Assembly: GCF_000685035.1 (NCBI RefSeq)
Contig: NZ_BAYB01000012.1
Coordinates: 186,001-250,000 of the forward strand
Reading direction: 5' to 3'
Length of the DNA stretch: 64,000 nt
Source: Paraburkholderia ferrariae NBRC 106233
Lineage (GTDB): Bacteria > Pseudomonadota > Gammaproteobacteria > Burkholderiales > Burkholderiaceae
The notes beneath the pieces are model-generated. The model did no database searches. It had not been told where the DNA came from and worked only from the letters and a program-made list of their open reading frames with translations. The number at the start of each line of letters is the position of its first letter. Position 1 is the stretch's first letter. Made by a program: the position numbers and the translations under genes. This document shows positions 17,211 to 25,350 of this stretch, piece by piece.

Positions 17211-17911
17211 CGTCGGTGGGGAATACGTGTGTTGCGAGCGTTCATTTTACGCCGCATGCCGTGCGGGCGCGGGCGGCGCTCCAGGCTCAGAGGTCGGGCG
17301 GCGGCGAGCGGTTCGATCACGCATTGCCAGCATTCGGGGCGGCGCGCCTTGCAGACATAGCGGCCATGGAGGATCAGCCAGTGGTGCGCGTCCTGCAGGA
17401 ACTCGGGCGGCGTGAACTTTTCGAGCGCGGTTTCCACGGCGCGCACGTCCTTGCCGGGCGCGAGGCCCGTTCGGTTCGCAACCCGAAAGATATGCGTATC
17501 GACGGCGATGGTCGGCTGGCCGAACGCCGTGTTGAGCACCACGTTCGCCGTTTTGCGGCCGACACCGGGCAGGCTTTCGAGCGCTTCGCGCGTTTGCGGG
17601 ACTTCGCCGCCGTACTGCGCGAGCAGGATCTCGCAGGTCGAGATGACGTTCTTCGCCTTGGTGCGATAGAGGCCGATGGTCCTGATGAAGTCGGCCACGC
17701 GTTCTTCGCCGAGCGCGAGCAGTTTTTCGGGCGTATTCGCCACCGGGAACATCTTGCGCGTGGCCTTGTTCACCGAGACGTCGGTGGCCTGCGCGGAGAG
17801 CATCACGGCGATCAGGAGTTCGAACGGCGACTTGTATTCGAGCTCGGTGGTCGGATGCGGGTTGAGGCTTTGCAGCGTTTCGTAGATGGCCCGGCGCTTG
17901 GTCGCGTTCAT
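17132..17911 (-). CDS. nth: Endonuclease III, with an apparent 1-base deletion at the Fe-S cluster
   Basis: A base-excision repair DNA glycosylase/AP lyase acting on oxidised pyrimidines. The helix-hairpin-helix motif LPGVGRKTANV, catalytic Lys120 and Asp138 (VDTHIF) fall at the same positions as in E. coli Nth. The [4Fe-4S] motif should be C-x6-C-x2-C-x5-C. Cys187, Cys194 and Cys197 are present but position 203 is Ala, and the protein then continues for 56 unrelated residues into the DUF1841 gene (259 residues in total). Adding one T between 17305 and 17306 restores Cys203 and gives a 222-residue protein ending at 17247, before DUF1841. It lies between rnfB and DUF1841. Confidence 0.88.
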   Translation of the reverse strand: MNATKRRAIYETLQSLNPHPTTELEYKSPFELLIAVMLSAQATDVSVNKATRKMFPVANTPEKLLALGEERVADFIRTIGLYRTKAKNVISTCEILLAQYGGEVPQTREALESLPGVGRKTANVVLNTAFGQPTIAVDTHIFRVANRTGLAPGKDVRAVETALEKFTPPEFLQDAHHWLILHGRYVCKARRPECWQCVIEPLAAARPLSLERRPRPHGMRRKMNARNTRIPHRRCSIPAATKSAAFSPRPGASSAQAKS

Positions 17912-17981
17912 GCTCGTGGTGGGGGTCGCTGGTTGAGGCCGCTCAGTGGCGCTGCGCGGGGAATCTGCGCAGTCGGTTCAC

Positions 17982-18854
17982 TTACGTCGGCGTATCGTCG
18001 TCCTGGTCCGCGGGCGGCGTGCTGCCCGGGTCCTTTGCGTTCTCGTCGATGCCCATGCGCCGGCGGCGCGTCTCGGCCGCGTCGATCTGCGACTGCACGT
18101 CGGCGCTGACGTTATCGGTGTTGAGCGGGCCCTCGCCGCGTTCGGCCATTTCCGCCTTCTTGCGGCGCGCACGTTCGAGCGCGGCCTGGATGATCGCTTT
18201 CTTCTTCGCTTCGGCGTCGTCGGCGGTTGGGGGGCTCGCGGATTGTGCGGCTGCAGCAGATCCGGCGGCCTGCCCTGCCGCGGCGGCCGTCGTTGCCTCG
18301 GCGGCTGCCGCCCGTCGCGCCGCTGCGCGCGCAACGGCTGCGTCGCGCTCGCCGGCGAGCCGGGCGAGGCGCCGGTCGTGGCGCACGCGCGCTGCGTCGG
18401 CCTGCTGCTGGGTCCACGCGTCCCAGCCGGTTGCGTTGCCCGTCACCGGGATCATTGCGATGCAATCGACCGGGCAGGGCGGCACGCACAGGTCGCAGCC
18501 CGTGCACAGTGCCGTGACGACCGTGTGCATCTGCTTGGGCGCGCCGACGATGGCATCGACCGGGCACGCCTGCATGCATAGCGTGCAGCCGATGCAGAGG
18601 CTTTCGTCGATGAAGGCAACCGGGCGCGGGCGCTCGACGCCGTTGACCGGGTTGATCGGAATGACGGGCTTGCCGAGCAGGCCGGCAAGCCGCGCCACGC
18701 CCTCGGCACCGCCGGGCGGGCACTGGTTGTAGCTGGCGGTGCCGGCGGCGACGGCTTCGGCATAGGGCCGGCAGCCGTCGTAGCCGCACTTTGTGCATTG
18801 CGTCTGGGGCAGCAGATCTTCGATGCGATCTGCAAGTGTTCTGGAATCGTTCAC
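17982..18854 (-). CDS. rnfB: RnfB-like ferredoxin-type electron transport protein
   Basis: A 290-residue iron-sulfur protein. Residues about 1-60 form the Fe4S4 domain (CTKCGYDGC with a later C-PPGG). Two ferredoxin clusters follow ([14 protein letters not shown] and [14 protein letters not shown]). The last 120 residues are Ala/Glu/Arg-rich and probably coiled or disordered. It lacks an N-terminal membrane anchor in this reading. The other rnf/rsx genes are absent from the neighbourhood, which is usual for the stand-alone betaproteobacterial form. The start is uncertain: I used the GTG at 18854 ([11 protein letters not shown]); an ATG at 18974 would add 40 Arg/Pro-rich residues. Confidence 0.85.
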   Translation of the reverse strand: MNDSRTLADRIEDLLPQTQCTKCGYDGCRPYAEAVAAGTASYNQCPPGGAEGVARLAGLLGKPVIPINPVNGVERPRPVAFIDESLCIGCTLCMQACPVDAIVGAPKQMHTVVTALCTGCDLCVPPCPVDCIAMIPVTGNATGWDAWTQQQADAARVRHDRRLARLAGERDAAVARAAARRAAAAEATTAAAAGQAAGSAAAAQSASPPTADDAEAKKKAIIQAALERARRKKAEMAERGEGPLNTDNVSADVQSQIDAAETRRRRMGIDENAKDPGSTPPADQDDDTPT

Positions 18855-19344
18855 GTTTGCTGCGTCGGGGGCGGGCCTTGCGCGGCGCCTGCGGGGCCAT
18901 CGCGGCGGGCGGCGCGGGCAGGGCGCCAAAGCCTGCATTATCGCCGATTTCCCGCATTGCCATTGGCGGGCCATGTGCCATAATCAAAGCGCTTAATTCG
19001 AAGTACGGCGTCGAAGTTCAGCATCGAGTACGGCGTCGAACCGCAGCATCGAGGAAGGGCGTGCAAGAACAACGCCGGGCACTGCAGGAAGGACGGCGAA
19101 AGAAAAGGCTGTGAAAGAGGGCATCGAAGCAGAGGGCATCGAAGGGCATGCTGCTTCGCGGCGTGATACACGGCATAAAACCGCATACAACAAAACAGCG
19201 AACGCAAGACCGTAGGATGAAGGGTGTCGGTCCATTAACCTGGCGCGCCCCGTTCAACGCTGCCGCCGAAAGGCGAAAAAACGGGCTAGGAGAGGCCCGG
19301 CAGCGCGATCCGGAACACGCGGCTTACCGAGCGATCCTGCCACC
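18855..19344. other. Divergent intergenic region between rnfB and the TetR gene, with repeats
   Basis: About 490 bases. CATAAT at 18979-18984 lies in an AT-richer patch. Two tandem copies of a 25-base unit occupy 19002-19051, and GAGGGCATCGAAG occurs twice nearby (about 19115-19150). Short frames here on both strands have no family resemblance. The right part must contain the tetR promoter and possibly the operator. Confidence 0.4.
19002..19051. repeat. Tandem repeat, 2 x 25 bp
   Basis: Copies at 19002-19026 and 19027-19051 begin AGTACGGCGTCGAA and end CAGCATCG, and differ at only three central bases. They lie about 290 bases upstream of the TetR gene and could be regulatory or a replication-slippage product. 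Confidence 0.7.
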
Positions 19345-19977
19345 ATGAATCAACCCAAAATCAAAAGAGATCCTGAAGGCACGCGCCGCCGCATCCTGCT
19401 GGCCGCGGCGGAAGAGTTTGCCAATGGCGGACTGTTCGGCGCCCGCGTCGACCAGATTGCGCGTCGCGCGGAAACCAACGAGCGCATGCTCTATTACTAC
19501 TTCGGCAGCAAGGAGCAGCTGTTTACAGCCGTGCTCGAGCACGCGTTCTGCGCGCTCACCGAAGCGGAGCGCACGCTCGACTTCGCCGACCTGGCGCCCG
19601 TGGAGGCCATTACGCGGCTCGCGCATTTCGTGTGGGACTACTACCGGGATCACCCCGAGTTCCTGCGCCTCATCAACAACGAGAACCTGCATGAAGCCCG
19701 CTACATGCAGAAGTCCACGCGCATCCGCGAGATGATTTCGCCCATTGTGGCGACGCTCGGCGCGATCCTCGCGCGCGGCGAATCGGCGGGGCTGTTCCGC
19801 TCGAACATCGATCCGCTGCGGCTTTACGTGACGCTTTCCGGCATGGGCTACTACATCGTGTCGAACCGCTTCACGCTGGCCGCAACGCTCGGGCGTGACT
19901 TCAGCACCCCAGCCGAGCGCGCCGGGATGATCCAGTTGAACACGGAGATGCTGCTCGCGTTCCTGATGCGCAAGTAA
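19345..19977 (+). CDS. TetR-family transcriptional regulator
   Basis: A 210-residue one-component repressor. The N-terminal helix-turn-helix (about 13-58) has the signature RRRILLAAAEEFA, GARVDQIARRA and LYYYFGSKEQLF. The C-terminal ligand/dimer domain (about 80-205) resembles the TetR_C_6/BetI-like branch. Its target is unknown. It faces phaZ convergently across a shared terminator, so autoregulation or control of the divergent rnfB side is as likely as control of phaZ. Confidence 0.92.
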   Translation: MNQPKIKRDPEGTRRRILLAAAEEFANGGLFGARVDQIARRAETNERMLYYYFGSKEQLFTAVLEHAFCALTEAERTLDFADLAPVEAITRLAHFVWDYYRDHPEFLRLINNENLHEARYMQKSTRIREMISPIVATLGAILARGESAGLFRSNIDPLRLYVTLSGMGYYIVSNRFTLAATLGRDFSTPAERAGMIQLNTEMLLAFLMRK

Positions 19978-20010
19978 CGCGGGCAAGGGCGCGTAACGCT
20001 GCCGCAAAAG

Positions 20011-20050
20011 AGAAAGGCGCGCGCCGTGCATGACGGCGCGCGCCTTTCTT
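20011..20050. terminator. Bidirectional terminator between tetR and phaZ
   Basis: A perfect 17-bp stem (20011-20027 with 20033-20049) encloses a 5-base loop. A-rich sequence precedes it and T-rich sequence follows it, so it can end transcription from both convergent genes. Confidence 0.9.
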
Positions 20051-20085
20051 GCGTTGACTCGCGTTGGCTGGCGTTGGGCTGGCGC

Positions 20086-21366
20086 TCAGGCCACTGCGCT
20101 TTCGCTGGCGTGTTGCCTCGTGGCCAGCTCGTGCTCGCGAATGAAGTCGCGCAACTGCGGATAGATGATGGTGCGCCAGCGGCGGCCCGAGAAAATGCCG
20201 TAGTGGCCGCACTTTTCCGCGGTGAGATGATGCTTGTGCGCTTCGGGGATGCCCGTGCAGAGGTCGTGCGCGGCGTGCGTCTGACCCGAGCCGGAGATGT
20301 CGTCCAGTTCGCCTTCGATGGTGAGCAGCGCCGTCTTGCGGATGTCCTGCGGGCGCACGCGCTCGCCGGCCACGTCCCACGTGCCCTCGGCGAGGCCGAA
20401 CTCCTGGAACACGGTGCGGATGGTCTCGAGATAGTACTCGGCGGCCATGTCGAGCACGGCGTTGTATTCGTCGTAGAACTGGCGGTGCGCTTCGGCGTCT
20501 TCCTCGTCGCCGCGCAGGAGGCTCTTGTAGAAGTCCCAGTGCGAAGCCGCGTGGCGTCCCGGATTCATCGCGACGAAGCCCGTGTGCTGGAGGAAGCCCG
20601 GATACACCGCGCGCCCTTCGCCGGGATAGTTGGCCGGCACCGTGTGGATCACGTTGTTCTCAAACCATTCGAGCGAGTGCTCGGTGGCGAGCGAGTTCAC
20701 CGAGGTGGGGCTGCGGCGCGCGTCGATCGGGCCGCCCATCATCGTCATCGTGAGCGGGGTTTCCTCGCCGCGGCTCGCCATCAGCGAGATCGCCGCGAGC
20801 ACCGGCACGGTGGGCTGGCACACCGAGATCACGTGCAGGTTGCGCGCGCCGATATGGCGGATGAAATCCTGGATGTACGCGATGTAGTCGTCGAGGTGGA
20901 ACGGGCCGGCTTCGAACGGGACCATGCGCGCGTCGATCCAGTCGGTGATATAGACCTTGTGGTCCTGCAGCAGGGTGCGCACCGTGTCGCGCAGCAGCGT
21001 GGAGTGGTGGCCCGAGAGCGGGGCGCACAGCAGCACGACGGGCTCGTCCTTGAGCGTGGTGACGGCGTGGCTGTCGTCGGCGTAACGCTTGAAACGCAGC
21101 AGGCGGCAGAAGGGCTTTTCGACGATCGTTTGCTCGACGATCGGAATGTTGAACCCGTCCTTCGTGATCTGGCGGATGTTGAACTCGGGCTTCTCGTAGT
21201 CCTTGCCGAGCCGGTAGAGCAGTTCGTAGCCGGCGGCGAGGCGCGTGGCGCCCGGCACCAGCGAAAACGGACTGGCCGGATTCGAGAACGACTTCGAGGC
21301 CGCCTGGGCCCAGGCGGTCAGCGGGCTCAGCAATGCGCGCTGAAATTCACGGATTTGGTAGAGCAT
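20086..21366 (-). CDS. phaZ: Intracellular polyhydroxybutyrate depolymerase
   Basis: A 426-residue alpha/beta-hydrolase-type enzyme that mobilises stored PHB granules. The triad of the Ralstonia/Cupriavidus PhaZa1 type is at identical positions: Cys183 in VISVCQPT (cysteine in place of serine), Asp355 in EGELDD and His388 in EKCGHYG. The family start MLYQIREFQRALL sets the start at 21366, while the frame extends 18 residues further. It has no signal peptide, as expected for a cytoplasmic granule enzyme. The upstream region contains two TTTTTGAC repeats on its own strand. It indicates a PHB-storing organism. Confidence 0.95.
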   Translation of the reverse strand: MLYQIREFQRALLSPLTAWAQAASKSFSNPASPFSLVPGATRLAAGYELLYRLGKDYEKPEFNIRQITKDGFNIPIVEQTIVEKPFCRLLRFKRYADDSHAVTTLKDEPVVLLCAPLSGHHSTLLRDTVRTLLQDHKVYITDWIDARMVPFEAGPFHLDDYIAYIQDFIRHIGARNLHVISVCQPTVPVLAAISLMASRGEETPLTMTMMGGPIDARRSPTSVNSLATEHSLEWFENNVIHTVPANYPGEGRAVYPGFLQHTGFVAMNPGRHAASHWDFYKSLLRGDEEDAEAHRQFYDEYNAVLDMAAEYYLETIRTVFQEFGLAEGTWDVAGERVRPQDIRKTALLTIEGELDDISGSGQTHAAHDLCTGIPEAHKHHLTAEKCGHYGIFSGRRWRTIIYPQLRDFIREHELATRQHASESAVA

Positions 21367-21613
21367 GGGTGCTCCAGCTTCATGGGGCGGTTCGCACCAA
21401 GGCGCACGTGTTTGGGGCACGGCGTGGGGTCGGGGCGGACGGGGTTGGACGGACAGTCAAAAATGGTCAAAAAAGGTCCGGGCGGACCCGCGCGCGTCAC
21501 AAGCATCGTAAGCATCACAGGCATCATGAGCCGGGGCCGGGCATCGACCCCCAGATTGTTGTGCGGCGCAGCAAGCATAGTTTAACCCACCTGGGCAAAA
21601 GCGGATCGCCGCG

Positions 21614-23467
21614 TCACTGCGCCGCAACAGTTTCGGCTTCGGCCGGCACGCCCGCGCACGGCGGATGTCCCGTCTCCTTCGCCATCTCCTGCTCGTGGCG
21701 CATGAGGTTCAGCCCCGTGTGCACGAGCGCCACGTGCGAGAACGCCTGCGGGAAATTGCCCACCAGCCGGCCCGCAACGGGATCGTATTCCTCGGCGAGC
21801 AGCCCCACGTCGTTCGCGAGCGAGAGGAGCCGTTCGTACATCCTGCGCGCGTCGTCCATGCGGCCGAGCAGGGCGAGGTTATCGACCATCCAGAAGCTGC
21901 AGGCGAGGAAGGTGCCTTCGCCGGGCGGCAGGCCGTCGTTGAATTCGGTGGTGCGGTAGCGCATCACGAAGCCTTCGCACATGAGATCGCGCTCGATTGC
22001 CGCGACCGTGCCCGCAATGCGCGGGTCCGACGCCGGCAGGAAGCCGACGAGCGGCATGAGCAGCAGGCTCGCGTCGAGCTCGGTGCCGTCGTACACCTGG
22101 GTGAACGTGTTGAGCGTCTTGTTGAAGCTGCGCTCGCAGATGGTTGCGTGGATCGTGTCGCGCAGCGCGCGCCAGTGATCGAGCGGCCCCGGCAGATCGA
22201 ACTTCTCCGCCGACTTCACCGCGCGGTCGAACGCCACCCACGCCATCACCTTCGAGAACGTGAAGTGCTGACGCCCGCCCCGCGTTTCCCAGATGCCTTC
22301 GTCGGGCGCGGTCCAGATCGTTTCGAGGTGTTCGAGCATGGTGCACTGGATCGACCAGGCCGTGTCGTCGGCCTGCAGGCCGCCCACGCGCGCGAGATGC
22401 AGCGCGTTCATCACTTCGCCATACACGTCGAGCTGCAACTGCCCGACCGCATTGTTGCCGATGCGCACCGGCGCCGAGTTCTCGTAGCCGGGCAGCCAGT
22501 CCACTTCGAATTCGGGCAGGCGCCGCTCGCCCGCAAGGCCGTACATGATCTGCAACTGCGAGGGCGAGCCCGCCATCACGCGGCCGAGCCACGCGCGCCA
22601 GGCGCGCGCCTCGTCGTAGTAGCCGCCGCGCATCATGGCGAGCAGGGTGATCGTGGCGTCGCGCAGCCAGCAGTAGCGGTAGTCCCAGTTGCGCGTGCCG
22701 CCCAGCTGCTCGGGCAGCGAGGTGGTGGGGGCCGCGACGATGCCGCCCGTGGGTTCGTAGGCGAGCGCCTTGAGCGTGATGAGCGAGCGGCGGATGGGCG
22801 CGGCCCAGCGGCCCTCGACCGTGCTGCGCGCCGACCATTCGGACCAGAAGTTCTCGGTGCGGGCGAGCGCCGAGAACGGATCGCGCGGCGGCGGCAGCCG
22901 CAGATGCGAGGCCGCGTAGGCGAGCGAGAACGGCACGCGCTCGCCTTCCTTCACCTCGAACTGGGCGACCGTGCGCATGTTCTCGCCTTGCAGATCGACC
23001 GGCGTGCGCAGCACCACCGTGTCGGGGCCGACGATCGCCTTGATGCCGCTTTCGTAGGCGAGCCGGCTCACCCACGGCACCGAAAAGCCGTAGTCGAAGC
23101 GCAGCACGAGTTCGCACTGCATGCGCACGGTGCCGCGCCGGCCCACCACGATGCGCACGAGCTCGGACCAGCCATTGCCGGGCGGCATGAAATCGATCAG
23201 CGTGACGGCGCCCTCGGGCGTTTCGAAGTCGGTTTCGAGGATCAGCGTTTCGCCGCGGTAGCGGCGCGTGGTTTTGATCTCGACGCCTTCGCCCGCATGG
23301 GGGGCGATCAGCCAGCGTCCGTTCGCCTCGGTGCCGAGCAGCGCGGCGAAGCACGCACCGGAGTCGAAGCGCGGCCAGCAGAGCCAGTCGATGGAGCCGG
23401 CGCGGGACACGAGCGCGGCCGTGTGGCCGTCGCCGATCAGGGCATAGTCTTCAATGGGTGCGGGCAT
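21614..23467 (-). CDS. Glycoside hydrolase family 15 protein (glucoamylase/trehalase-like)
   Basis: A 617-residue cytoplasmic enzyme. The N-terminal beta-sandwich domain begins PIEDYALIGDGHTAALVS and contains SIDWLCWPRFDS. The C-terminal (alpha/alpha)6 barrel includes NWDYRYCWLRDA and the late acidic motif LLAEEYDP with GNFPQAFSHV. This is the bacterial GH15 subgroup that includes trehalases and glucoamylase-like enzymes. No carbohydrate-binding module or signal peptide is present. The gene is alone, next to phaZ; trehalose or short maltodextrin turnover is the likely role. Confidence 0.88.
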   Translation of the reverse strand: MPAPIEDYALIGDGHTAALVSRAGSIDWLCWPRFDSGACFAALLGTEANGRWLIAPHAGEGVEIKTTRRYRGETLILETDFETPEGAVTLIDFMPPGNGWSELVRIVVGRRGTVRMQCELVLRFDYGFSVPWVSRLAYESGIKAIVGPDTVVLRTPVDLQGENMRTVAQFEVKEGERVPFSLAYAASHLRLPPPRDPFSALARTENFWSEWSARSTVEGRWAAPIRRSLITLKALAYEPTGGIVAAPTTSLPEQLGGTRNWDYRYCWLRDATITLLAMMRGGYYDEARAWRAWLGRVMAGSPSQLQIMYGLAGERRLPEFEVDWLPGYENSAPVRIGNNAVGQLQLDVYGEVMNALHLARVGGLQADDTAWSIQCTMLEHLETIWTAPDEGIWETRGGRQHFTFSKVMAWVAFDRAVKSAEKFDLPGPLDHWRALRDTIHATICERSFNKTLNTFTQVYDGTELDASLLLMPLVGFLPASDPRIAGTVAAIERDLMCEGFVMRYRTTEFNDGLPPGEGTFLACSFWMVDNLALLGRMDDARRMYERLLSLANDVGLLAEEYDPVAGRLVGNFPQAFSHVALVHTGLNLMRHEQEMAKETGHPPCAGVPAEAETVAAQ

Positions 23468-23542
23468 GGTAAGCAGTTTGACAGGTGCCGGATGAATCGA
23501 AAGCGCCTCCGGTACCGGGTTTAACGGCAGATTGCACGCACA

Positions 23543-23572
23543 AGATTAGTGGCTCCGGGGCCGCTCGTGCAA
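23543..23572 (-). promoter_or_regulatory. Candidate promoter of the GH15 gene
   Basis: On the minus strand TTGCAC (23567-23572) and TAATCT (23543-23548) are separated by 18 bases. Transcription would begin about 70 bases before the GH15 start. Confidence 0.4.
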
Positions 23573-23740
23573 TGCGTTTTACGGGCATGGGCGCGCGGGC
23601 GTATGCAAAAGGCCGCCTCGAGCGGGCGGAGGGCGCGCTCCGGCGCCGCCGTGCAATCGAAATGAAAGCAACGTGCGGGCGACGTGCAAGCAACGCACAA
23701 GCGCACGCGTGACGAGGCAGAAAGACGGCGATGCGATGCG

Positions 23741-23890
23741 TCAGAAGTGGCCGCCGGTGCCGAACAGGCCCACGATGCCGATGATGATGAGGTACAGCGC
23801 CACGATGTAGTTGAGCAGACGCGGAGCCGCCAGGATCAGGATGCCGGCGATCAGCGAGGCGAGCGGGCCGATGGCGAGATGGACGTTCAT
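23741..23890 (-). CDS. DUF3096 small membrane protein
   Basis: A 49-residue protein (MNVHLAIGPLASLIAG...) with two closely spaced hydrophobic segments separated by PRLLNY. It fits the DUF3096 family of tiny inner-membrane proteins of unknown function. AAGGAAG seven bases before the ATG at 23890 sets the start; the longer frame to 23995 overlaps the opposite promoter region. It is divergent from the lactonase gene. Confidence 0.8.
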   Translation of the reverse strand: MNVHLAIGPLASLIAGILILAAPRLLNYIVALYLIIIGIVGLFGTGGHF

Positions 23891-23993
23891 GTTCGCTTCC
23901 TTGGTGGGCTGGGCACGCGCGGCGCGCGGGCTCGCAACCTCTCTTATACTGGGTCCACATCCTTCAGATGTTTGCAAGAACAAGGAGATGGAC

Positions 23994-25268
23994 ATGTTCC
24001 AGCGCCCTGCTTACGCATACGCCGTGCCCGGCCTCTTGCCCACCCGGCCTCCCCGGGCTCGCGGGCGCTCGGGGCTGACCCGATCGCTGGTCCGGAGTCT
24101 CCTCATCATGGCCAGCGTTGCCGCCACCCACGCTTTCGCACAGACTTCTTCCTCCGCACCCGCGCCCGCAAACGGCGTCTACGACCTGATTGTCGGGACT
24201 TATACGGGCGGCAAGAGCGAAGGGCTCTACGTCTATCGCTTCGACACGAAGACCGGCGAGGCGACGCCGGTGAGCGTGGCGAAGACGGTGAATCCCTCGT
24301 ATCTCGTGGTGAGCCGCGACCGGCGCTTCGTCTATGCGGTGAACGAGTTGCCGGGCGACAACGGGCCTGCTTCGCAGCGCGGCAGCGTGAGCGCCTTCGG
24401 ATTCGATCCGGCGAGCGGGCAGCTCACGTTTCTCGACAAGGTGTCGTCCGAAGGCAACGATCCGTGCTATCTGAGCCTCTCGCCGGACGGCAAGTACCTG
24501 CTCGTCGCGAACTACTCGGTGGCGGCCGACCCGGGCGGCAGCTTCGCCGTGCTGCCCGTCGAGCAGGACGGGCAACTGGGCGCGGCCGTGCTCACCGTGC
24601 ATCACGACGGCAGCGGCCCGGTGAAGGGCCGCCAGGACAACGCGCACGTGCATTCGACGGTGTTCTCGCCGGACGGCCAGTACCTCTTCACCCAGGATCT
24701 CGGCACCGACAAGCTCTACGCTTACCGCTACACGCCGGACGGCAGCCGCGGCCTCTTCGGTCCGACCGCGTGGCGCTACACGGACGTGAAGGCGGGAACG
24801 GGCCCGCGCCACCTGGTGTTCGGCAACGACGGCCGCTACGCGTACCTCACGAGCGAACTGGCGGGGACGGTCAGCGTGTTCCGCTATCGCGACGGGCATC
24901 TGACGCTCGAACAGGTCGAGAAACTCGCCGAGCCGGACTTCAAGGGCGCGGTGGGCGCCGCGGCGCTCCACCTTTCGCCGGACGGCAAGTTCCTCTATGT
25001 CTCGAATCGCGGCGATGCCAACGATATTTCGATCTTCGCCGTCGACGAATCGACCGGCAAGCTCAAGCGCGTGGGCCGCCAGGCGAGCCTCGGCAAGTCG
25101 CCGCGCGAGTTCGCCATCGACCCCACCGGGCAATGGCTGATCGTCGGCAACCAGAACAGCGACACGGCCTACGTGTTTCGCCGCGATCCGCAGACGGGCC
25201 TGCTCGGGCCCGATCCGAAGCCGATCGAGATCGGCTCGCCCGTCGATTTCAAGTTCGTGGCGCCTTGA
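23994..25268 (+). CDS. Secreted seven-bladed beta-propeller lactonase family protein
   Basis: A 424-residue protein. A long basic N-terminus precedes a hydrophobic segment ending THAFA near residue 51, so export to the periplasm is likely. The rest is a seven-bladed propeller of the Pgl (6-phosphogluconolactonase, YbhE-type) family with repeated LSPDGKYL-like blades. An exported location argues against a role in the cytoplasmic pentose phosphate pathway. Start choice: AAGGAG (23982-23987) directly abuts the ATG at 23988 but has ideal spacing to the ATG at 23994. TATACT at 23946-23951 is a possible -10. Confidence 0.85.
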   Translation: MFQRPAYAYAVPGLLPTRPPRARGRSGLTRSLVRSLLIMASVAATHAFAQTSSSAPAPANGVYDLIVGTYTGGKSEGLYVYRFDTKTGEATPVSVAKTVNPSYLVVSRDRRFVYAVNELPGDNGPASQRGSVSAFGFDPASGQLTFLDKVSSEGNDPCYLSLSPDGKYLLVANYSVAADPGGSFAVLPVEQDGQLGAAVLTVHHDGSGPVKGRQDNAHVHSTVFSPDGQYLFTQDLGTDKLYAYRYTPDGSRGLFGPTAWRYTDVKAGTGPRHLVFGNDGRYAYLTSELAGTVSVFRYRDGHLTLEQVEKLAEPDFKGAVGAAALHLSPDGKFLYVSNRGDANDISIFAVDESTGKLKRVGRQASLGKSPREFAIDPTGQWLIVGNQNSDTAYVFRRDPQTGLLGPDPKPIEIGSPVDFKFVAP

Positions 25269-25350
25269 GGGGGCTGCGCGCTCGCGCGCAAAAGGATACG
25301 CAAAAGGATGAAGCGGGACGCTGCGGGGGGCGGCAGAGGCCGCCCCCTTG

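Noticed and set aside
18938-19257. Minus-strand frames of 79-89 codons in the rnfB-tetR gap
   Set aside because: Three overlapping frames of similar length in a repeat-bearing region, all Arg/Ser/Phe-rich, without family resemblance or a ribosome binding site.
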